Made by a program: the position numbers and the translations under genes. A stretch of DNA of 64,000 nucleotides from Verrucomicrobiota bacterium (GTDB lineage: Bacteria > Verrucomicrobiota > Verrucomicrobiia > Limisphaerales > J093). Below are positions 57,199 through 64,000 of the stretch, one piece after another; the first letter of the stretch is position 1; every line of letters begins with the position of its first letter. The notes beneath the pieces were generated by a model. The model saw nothing but the letters and a program-made list of their open reading frames with translations. It did no database searches and had not been told where the DNA came from. The stretch is from the NCBI GenBank assembly GCA_027493615.1, contig JAOSKK010000012.1, positions 1 to 64,000 of the forward strand. The letters are read 5' to 3'.

Positions 57199-59339
57199 TC
57201 AGCGAGGGGCCCCTGGAGCTTCGAAGCGGGTGGACCAGCGGACCTGGCGCGAGGTGGGGGCCGAGAGGATCACGCGGAGCAGGTCGGGTTCAAACTTCAT
57301 TTCAAGACGGACGCCGGCGTCACGGTCGGCGGGGGAGACGCCGGCCTGGACCGCCTTCCAAGTGCCCCGGGTCGAAGCCGTCGCGATCCGCAACTCGGTC
57401 GGGTCGCCGCCCACGAGCTGGCAGGTTCCGGCGAGGGTGGCATCGCGCCAGTCGTCGGCTCCGACATCCACGAAGCTCTGCGTGATATGCCGGGAGGTGC
57501 CGAGGAGTTGGGGACGATCGAGAACCGGGGCGACGGCGAGGATGCTGCAGCCGGAGGGTGGCAGTTCGGCGGTGACGATGCCGTGGCGGGGGGTGAGGAG
57601 GCGGCCGCTCCAGTAATCGAGCCCGACGAACTGCGCGTCGGCGGCGGTGAAGCCGAGGTCGGCGAGGTTGACGCGGACGGTGGCGGGTTCGGTGGCGCTC
57701 CAGTTGAAGAGGCCGAGGACATGGCGCTGGCGGTCGGTCAGGTGCCAGACCTGGGCGGGCATATGGGTGAACAGGTCCAACGGCCGGGCGGCGAGGCCGG
57801 TGTTGGGCAGAGCGCGTTTGAGGATGTCGAGGCGGTCGGGGGGCAGGCCAGGGAGCCATTCGCTGACGAGGTTGAGGCTGCCGGAGACCGCGATCCAGGA
57901 GGCGAACGAGCGGGCCTGGGTGAGGGTGAGCGGGGCGCGGAGCATCAGGCAGTCCGGGTCGTTATGCCAGACGCGGTTGTGGAGGAAGTAGAGGCGGGTG
58001 CCGAGGTGGAAGTTGGGAAGGATGGCATTCCAGTCGGCGCCGGTGTCGGGCCCGATGCGCATGGCGTCGACGAGACCGATGGCTCCCCCATCGAACGGAA
58101 GTTCTGCGCCACATTGCAGCCGGCGATGTAGGTGTCGGGGCCGGCCGCCTCCCGCACGGTGCGGAGGCCGGCGCGGTACGCCTCGATGCCGGTCAGGTCG
58201 GGATCGTGAAAGACGGCGTCGCCGAACTGTTCGTCGACATAGGCAGTGCCGGGGTAGGTGCACCGGGCGGCGAGGCCGCACCAGAGGGCATCGGGTTTGA
58301 GGTAGCGGAAGCCCCAGTCGCGGGTGAGGCGGCGCACGGCGCCGGCGAGGAAGGCGCGAGCATCGGGGTGGGTCATGTCGAGGCACCAACCGGCCCAGAG
58401 GACTTCGTAAAGAGACCCATCGGTCTTCTTCACGAACCAGTCCTGGTGGTCTTGGAAGAGCGGGTCGCGGGGGTCCCAGGAGAAGGGAGTGAACCAGAGG
58501 CCGGCCCGCAGGCCCCTGCCGGCCAGTTGATCGGCGGCGGCTTTCATGCCGGACGGATAAGGTCCCTGCGGGTTGTGACGGGTGAAGTTCCCGGTGGGGC
58601 CGGTGCCGATGATGCCCCCCTTGGGAACGGCCGGTCCCTGCCATTGATCGTCCACGAGGATGGTGTCGAAGCCGTAGGGCGCCAACTCGCGGGCGCAGAA
58701 GGCGCCAAGTTCGGCGAGGGCCTTCTCGTTGGAAGCGCCGCCATGGGGGCTCGAGTACCAGGTGCAGTAGCCGTTGGGGATCTTGGGCAGCTTGATCGCG
58801 TGGATCCGCGCGATGGTGTCGGCGTAGGTCTCGAGGCCGAGCCGCGCGTCGGCGAAGTGGCCGAAGACGAAAGCGTCGGTGACGACCTTGCCGCCGGGCG
58901 GGAGGCGGAGGTGGCCGAACTCGAGGCGGGCGGTCAGGGTCAGGCCTTCGGGGGTGGCCTGGCTGTGAACGCTGCCGCTGCCGCGTTCCTGGGTAATCCA
59001 GCCGGCGACGAGGCCTTCGGTGGCATCGGGTTGGGCCACGGCCAGGAAGAGGTAACTGGAGGCGGGTGCATCGGCTGGCTTGAGGCCGTCCACGCCGAGG
59101 GTGCGGTAAGTGGAGGTCGGGCTGGAGAGGGGGAATTGGCGGACGAACTCGATGGTGCGGACCTCGCGGGGTGTGGGGCCGGGGTTGCGGAGTTCGCGGC
59201 GGAGGGTGACGAAGGGCGAGCCGGGCTGGGTTTCGATCCAGTCCACGTCGCCGTCAGGGCGTGGGACCTGCTCGGTGGCAGCGGCGAGGGCGAGGGGCAG
59301 GGAAAAGGTGATGAGCCAACGGAGAAGGTGGGGCTTCAT
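57199..59339 (-). CDS. Secreted alpha-galactosidase-like glycoside hydrolase (GH36 type), one frameshift
   Basis: About 712 residues from ATG 59339. Signal peptide: HLLRWLITFSLPLALAAA. Beta-sandwich N-domain, then the barrel: NGYCTWYSSPHGGASNEKAL, DTILVDDQWQGPAV, RDWGFRYLKPDALWCGLAAR (likely nucleophile Asp after KP), and after a shift near 58090 MRIGPDTGADWNAILPNFHL (likely acid/base Asp). The C-terminus is the beta domain (LGLFNWSATEPATVRVNLAD). Likely degrades galactose-containing polysaccharide outside the cytoplasm. Exact GH family is uncertain (GH36/GH27-like). Confidence 0.78.
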
Positions 59340-59536
59340 AGGGTACGTGGGCGGGAGGCTGGACGAGCGGGCGGGAGGGCTCAAGAGGAAAGGGGTTGGG
59401 GTGCTGGGGGAACGCAAAGCGGCGCTGGAAGACGCCGCACTCCAAACGCGTTGCGCAGGCCACGCGGTGGGGAGGTCGCGGAGCGCATGGAGTGCGTGCG
59501 GTTGACCGCCGCTTTTCGTACGGGCGCGGGCGAGGC

Positions 59537-61061
59537 TCAGTCGCCGACGGCGTAGAGATGGGCGGCGGTGCGCAGGTAGAGGCGATTCCCGGCTACGGCG
59601 GGGGTGGCGAAGATGGCCTCGCGGAACTCGTTTCGCGCCAGGATCCGGAGTTCATCCGCGATGGCGAGGACGGTGACGATGCCCGGGACGGAGGCCACGA
59701 CGAGTTGATCGCCAGCGGCCACCGGCGAGGCGATATACTGGCCGGGCGCACCAATGCGCTCGCGGAAGAACTCCTTGCCGGTGGCGGCCTCGAAGCAGGT
59801 GAGCACGCCGCCGTCCCGCATCAGGTAGAGTTTGCCCTGGCAGTGGAGCAGCGAAGGCGTCTCGGGGATGCCGCGACGGGTTTCCCAGGCCAGATGGGAG
59901 GGGCGCGCGTTGCGGGTGGCGCCCGGGCGCAGGGCCGCCAGGTAGGGTTGGCTCTGGGCGGCAAAGCCCGCCATGGTCTGCATCCATTCGGCTTCGCTGA
60001 TGAGGCCGTTCTTGTCGTGGTCGAAGATCCGCAGCAGGACGTCCATGTCGCGCACGGGCAGGCCGTAGCCGGGGGTTGTCGCGCGGCAGTTCGGGTCGCT
60101 GAATGAAGGCGAAGCCGGCGGTCATCTCGTCGCGCTGGATCTGGTTGTCGTGATTCCGGTCGAACGCCTCGACAGTCATCTTCCAGGTGGCGGCGGCATC
60201 GAGGTGGTCGTCGCCCCGACCGCCGAGGGCGGCGGCGCTGGCGAAGAGCAAGCCGTCGCCGGCGACGGGCACGCCGACGGTTTCCTCGGGGAAGCCGCCG
60301 AGCCACCAACGTTCCTGGCCGGTGGCCGGGTCATAGGCGGTCAGCCGGCGCGAACCCAGGACGATCAGTTCGTCGGTATCGTCGTGGGAAAAGATCATGG
60401 GGGTTGACCAGCCGGCCTTGAACAGGGGTCGGGGCTGTTCCCAAACGGTCTGGCCGGTGGCGCGGTGCAGGGCCAGCAGGTGGGAAGCATTGCCATCGCC
60501 GTCTTGCACGAGGATCACCGTGTCGCCGTAAAGGATGGGGGAAGTGGCCATGCCGTACTTGCTCTTGGGGGTCTCGAGCCGCCGTTCCCACACGCGGGTG
60601 CCGGCGTGGTCGTAGGCGAGCAGGCCGTAGGTGCCGAAGTACACGTAGACCCGTTCCGCATCGACCGCGGGGGTGGAGGAGGCGGGGTGGTTGAGGGATG
60701 AAATCCGGCGGTCGGGGGTGCACTCGACGGCCTGCTGCCAGGCAAGCCGGCCGTTCGTGGTGTCGAAGGCAAAGGTGACGAGCTCGCTTGGCCGGGCCTT
60801 TTCGTTGGCGGTGAGGAAGAGGCGGTCCTTCCAGATCACGGGCGAGGAGTGGCCGGCGGGGACCGGGGTTTTCCAGAGGACATTCGTATCCGGGCCGAAG
60901 TGGCTGGGGATACGGGCGGTGGGGGCGAGGCCTTGGCCGTTGGGACCGCGGAACTGGGGCCAGTTCACTGGGGTGGCAGGCGGCGGGACGGGGTCCTCGC
61001 CGAGGACGGTGATGGTGAGCAGGGAAAGCAGCAGGGTGAGGCGAGGAGGGAAGCGTTTCAT
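59537..61061 (-). CDS. PQQ-like beta-propeller protein with EF-hands, one frameshift
   Basis: About 508 residues from ATG 61061. Signal peptide: RLTLLLSLLTITVLGED. Propeller blades: NWPQFRGPNGQGLAPTARIP, then SSPVIWKDRLFLTANEKARP and ATSPILYGDTVILVQDGDGN. EF-hands: AFDRNHDNQIQRDEMTAGF and, after a shift near 60090, RIFDHDKNGLISEAEWMQTM. The last blades read AAGDQLVVASVPGIVTVLAI. This fusion of PQQ/BamB-like repeats with EF-hands is typical of Planctomycetes and Verrucomicrobia. Periplasmic; function unknown. Confidence 0.82.
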
Positions 61062-61221
61062 GCCGTGCCGCCGAGGAGTACGGCCTCAAGGCGAGGGGTG
61101 CAAGCTGCGAGTCGGTTTCCGGGAACAATCGACGCTCCGCCTGCGCCTGCGGCGGCGGCGGGCGCGGGGTTTCGCTGGAATCCCTTGCGCGGCCCAACCA
61201 CGCAGAGCTACGTTCGCCGCC

Positions 61222-61791
61222 ATGACGGTTGCCGCAGCCACTCGACCCGCTGCCCGTGGACCGGAGGTCTATCCGCTCAGCGTCAAGGCTTACCATGCTT
61301 TGGGCGACATGGGGTTCCTCCCGGACAAGACCGAACTGCTGTACGGCCAGGTCTTTCGCAAGATGCCCAAGTCACCCTTCCACGCGTACCTCCTGCGAAC
61401 GTTGCTCGCGCTGCTGCACGCGGTGGTCCCCAAGGGGTTCCTCGTGAGCTGTAAGCAACCGATCACTTGCGGAGATTCCGAACCGGAACCCGATCTCTCC
61501 GTGGTGCGTGGCAACCTGGCCGAATTCCGTGACGCCCACCCCCAGACGGCCGAGCTGGTAATCGAGATTTGTGTCAGTACCCACGAATACGATCGCTCCA
61601 AGCTCCGCGCTTACGCCCAGGTCGGCGTGAAGGAGTGCTGGTTGGTGCTGGGCCCGGAAAAGCAGATCGAAGTGTATCGGCAACCGGCGGGCGAACGGTT
61701 CACGGAGAGTGCCGTGCACGGTCCCGACGGCACCCTGACCAGCACGGCGGTGCCGGAGTTCAGGGTGGATCTGAGCAAGCTCTTTTCGTAG
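61222..61791 (+). CDS. Uma2-family (DUF820) nuclease-like protein
   Basis: 189 residues from ATG 61222. PD-(D/E)xK-like core: CGDSEPEPDLSVVRGNLAEF (Asp), then ELVIEICVSTHEYDRSKLRA (ExxxST...D..K), then QVGVKECWLVLGPEKQIEVY. Uma2 proteins are abundant in bacteria with complex cells and are of uncertain role. It overlaps a hairpin repeat at its stop codon. Intact. Confidence 0.87.
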   Translation: MTVAAATRPAARGPEVYPLSVKAYHALGDMGFLPDKTELLYGQVFRKMPKSPFHAYLLRTLLALLHAVVPKGFLVSCKQPITCGDSEPEPDLSVVRGNLAEFRDAHPQTAELVIEICVSTHEYDRSKLRAYAQVGVKECWLVLGPEKQIEVYRQPAGERFTESAVHGPDGTLTSTAVPEFRVDLSKLFS

Positions 61792-61881
61792 GCGCCGACG
61801 TGAGGAGGCGGAGCGGGCCAGGGAAAGCGCCACTTCGCCTCCTCAGGCAGTGCCACTTCGCCTCCTCACGTCGGCGCCTAC
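61788..61881. repeat. Inverted repeat, likely REP element and two-way terminator
   Basis: GTAGGCGCCGACGTGAGGAG plus GCG (61788-61810) pairs with its exact complement at 61859-61881. A further GCCACTTCGCCTCCTCA is doubled between the arms. It lies between the convergent Uma2 and DUF1501 genes and contains the Uma2 stop codon. Confidence 0.8.
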
Positions 61882-61910
61882 AGAGGGGCGCGGTTTCGTC
61901 GGGAGGACGA

Positions 61911-63489
61911 TCACGCCAGAAGTTCGTGGATCACCTCGCCGTGGACATCGGTGAGGCGGCGGTCGATGCCGTTGTGCCGGAAGGTGAGCCGGGTGTGGTC
62001 GAGACCGAGCAGGTGCAGGATGGTGGCGTGGAGGTCGTAGACCTGGGTGGGGCGGCGGCGGTCGAGGGGTTTGTAGCCCCACGGGTCGCTGGGCCCGTAG
62101 GAGAGGCCGGGCTTGATGCCGCCACCGCAAAGCCAGTTGGTGAAGCAAAAGGGATTGTGGTCGCGACCCAGCCCGCCTTGCGATGACGGCAGGCGGCCGA
62201 ATTCGGTGGTCCAGAACACGAGGGTGTCGTCGAGCAGACCGCGCTGTTTGAGGTCCTGGATGAGCGCGGCCGTGCCGCGGGCGAAGCCCAGCGCCAGCGG
62301 GCCGTGATCGCGGCGGACGTCCTCGTGGGAATCCCAGTTGCGTCGGGGGAAGCCGTTGTCGTTGCCGGACCAGACCTGGACAAACCGCACGCCGCGTTCG
62401 ATGAGGCGGCGGGCGACGAGGCACTTGCGGCCGAAGTGATCGCGTTCCTCGGCGGCGTTGATTTCCTTGGGCCAGACCTTGGTCGAGCGGTCGATGCCGT
62501 AGGCGTCGAGGACGTAGTCCGGTTCCCGGGTAATGTCCAGGGCTTCCGGTGCGGCCAACTGCATGCGGGCGGCGAGTTCGTAGCTGCGGATGCGGGCGTC
62601 GAGGCGGGCATCACCGGCGCGGGCGTTGGCGTGGGTGCGGTTGAGTTCGCGCAGGAGTTCTTGGGCGGCGGCCTCGCTGCGGGGGTGATAAGTCGCCGCG
62701 GCGGTCGGGGAACAGGTCGTGGATGGGGTTCTCGCGGCCGGGATAGATGGTCGTCCCGGCATGCTGGGGTGGGAGGAAGGCGGCGTCCCAGTTCTTGGGG
62801 CCATTCGAGGCGAAGCCGCGGTGGTCGGGCAGGACGACGAAGGCGGGCAGATTCTCGTTGAGGCTGCCCAGTCCGTAGCTGACCCAGGCGCCCATGCCGG
62901 GGAAGCCGGGCAACTGAAAGCCGGTGGCCTGCAGGTAGGTGGCCTGGCTGTGAATGCCAGTCTTGCCGACCATGTTGTGAATGAAGGCGAGGTCATCCAC
63001 CACCGCGCCGAGGTCGGCCACGACCTCACTGAGCAGCTTGCCGGACTGGCCGTAGGGGCGGAATTCCCAGATGGGTTTGAGCCAGGGTCCGAGGCCGTCC
63101 TGGAACGCTTCGATGGGTTCCCCGAAGTCGCTGGGCTGGCCGTCGCGTTTCACCAGTTCGGGCTTGTAGTCGAAGAGGTCGAGGTGGCTGGCGGCGCCGG
63201 CCATGAAGAGTTGGATGACCCGTTTGGCACGGGGCGGGTGGTGGGTCGCTGGAAGCGCGGAGGGCGAGGGTTGCGGGGTGGGATCGGACGCGAGGAGACG
63301 GTCGCTGCCGAGCAGCCTGGCGAGGGCGATGCCACCAAGGCCGCCGCCGGAGCGCCAGAGGAACTCGCGGCGGGTGACGCCCGCACGCGAGAACCGTGCA
63401 GGCAGGATGCCCGCACCACAGGGCGAGGCAGGCGGGGGCGCCGGCATCACAAGATTCGCGGTGCCAGGGGAGGGGATGGGGCGGTTCAT
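61911..63489 (-). CDS. DUF1501 protein with Tat signal, one frameshift
   Basis: About 526 residues from ATG 63489. Twin-arginine start: VTRREFLWRSGGGLGGIALA. Sulfatase/phosphatase-like core: VIQLFMAGAASHLDLFDYKP, then GIHSQATYLQATGFQLPGFP; after a shift near 62690 AAEERDHFGRKCLVARRLIE and DDTLVFWTTEFGRLPSSQGG, then GRDHNPFCFTNWLCGGGIKP. DUF1501 genes pair with DUF1549/DUF1553 genes in Planctomycetes and Verrucomicrobia. The DUF1553 gene is directly upstream, as expected. Exported; role unknown. Confidence 0.86.
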
Positions 63490-63638
63490 GGGGCGTTAGC
63501 GTGAAACGAGCGCTCCGGCCAGCGGCGGTGGACGATGGTGCAGGCAAGATGCCCGCACCACAGCAGGAGGCGGGCTGGAAGTTCGCACCACAGGAGGAGG
63601 CGGGCGGGACGTCGGCAAGAGGACGCCTTGGGCTGCGG

Positions 63639-64000
63639 TCAGTCGACGAAAGAGAACTCGTTCAAGTTGAAGAGGACGCGGCATAGGTTGGTGAGGCCGA
63701 ACTGCGCGGCATACCGTGTGAGGGCTTGTTCCTCGGAGGCGGTGGGCGGGCGGCCGAGTGCCTCGGTGTGGGCGCGCCGGACCTTGGCGAGGAGGTCGCC
63801 ATCGTCCAGATCGAGGCGGGCGGCGAAGTGCTGGGAGAGGGTGAGGACGAGCGCGTTATTGAGGAGGGCGAGGGATTGCAGCGGAGAGACGCTTTCGTTG
63901 CGGCGCCCCACCTGCATCGAGGGATCGGCACAATCGAGGGTGGTGGAGGAAGGGTTGTGGCTGTGAGCGCACGATGAAGCGATAGATGGAACGGCGGTGG
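63639..64000 (-). CDS. DUF1549/DUF1553 (planctomycete cytochrome C-type) protein, 3' part
   Basis: The C-terminal 110 residues are in the window: MQVGRRNESVSPLQSLALLN followed by NALVLTLSQHFAARL and CRVLFNLNEFSFVD, the usual end of DUF1553 proteins. A shift near 63950 separates these from RFIVRSQPQPFL. It continues beyond the right edge. Forms an operon with the DUF1501 gene (gap of about 150 bp). Confidence 0.8.
   Translation of the reverse strand, partial: TAVPSIASSCAHSHNPSSTTLDCADPSMQVGRRNESVSPLQSLALLNNALVLTLSQHFAARLDLDDGDLLAKVRRAHTEALGRPPTASEEQALTRYAAQFGLTNLCRVLFNLNEFSFVD

Noticed and set aside
58206..59555. A 449-residue plus-strand frame opposite the GH36-like gene
   Set aside because: Gly/Ala/Glu-rich shadow of the minus-strand hydrolase, which has a signal peptide and active-site motifs.

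Overview
The window is GC-rich DNA from a bacterium that is most likely a member of Verrucomicrobiota (Pedosphaera/Limisphaera-like), with a planctomycete as the less likely alternative. The evidence is the DUF1501 and DUF1553 gene pair, the PQQ-propeller protein with EF-hands, Uma2, and secreted beta-helix and RHS proteins of the style seen in that group. This taxonomy is an inference from protein style; no rRNA is present. Many genes, including ordinary chromosomal ones at the right end, are broken by single-base frameshifts whose two halves still read as good protein. I treat most of these as probable assembly indels rather than gene decay and describe each such gene as one gene.

Layout. 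(1) 1-20.3 kb: a phage-like late module on the minus strand (small terminase remnant, three small genes coupled by 4-bp overlaps, GpA-type large terminase, NlpC/P60 protein, tail-tip protein running off the left edge). It is interrupted by plus-strand cargo: a secreted beta-helix protein, a roughly 2050-residue RHS polymorphic toxin with its overlapping immunity gene, and a CpXC membrane protein. Two cargo islands are flanked by duplicated pieces of the neighbouring phage genes. Several small DNA-binding-type genes follow. (2) 20.8-25.6 kb: mobilisation module 1, plus strand (small protein, VirD4/TraG-type coupling ATPase, MobF relaxase-helicase, small protein). (3) 25.6-32.3 kb: a noncoding composite repeat array with 29 copies of a 16-bp palindrome, core GTTCGGACGTCCGAAC. 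It is built from repeated 3' ends of the two genes that converge on it and holds two toxin-antitoxin pairs. (4) 32.3-42.8 kb, minus strand: ArdC, ParB, ParA, a replication-initiator-like gene with AT-rich 24-bp internal repeats, an RHH-like protein, a second MobF relaxase, a second coupling ATPase and a Cro/C1 repressor, then two small plus-strand genes. The palindrome recurs inside parB and inside the second relaxase. (5) 42.8-46.3 kb: a recombinase-in-trio (RIT) element with three overlapping tyrosine recombinases and 33-bp identical terminal inverted repeats, abutting radC. (6) 46.3-56.0 kb: radC, small accessory genes, a second ArdC, a XerC/D recombinase, toxin-antitoxin remnants, a Toprim protein, Fic, and an integrase next to tRNA-Val(CAC). 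(7) 56.1-64 kb: chromosome-like genes (URO-D family, alpha-galactosidase-like, PQQ propeller, Uma2, DUF1501, DUF1553).

Together, 20.8-51 kb reads as a plasmid-like or integrative mobile element with replication, partition, two mobilisation systems, anti-restriction and addiction modules. No type IV secretion channel genes are visible here. The most unusual part is the palindrome array next to parAB. I propose, without proof, that it is a greatly expanded centromere (parS-like) region that grew by repeated copying of the intergenic segment between two convergent genes.
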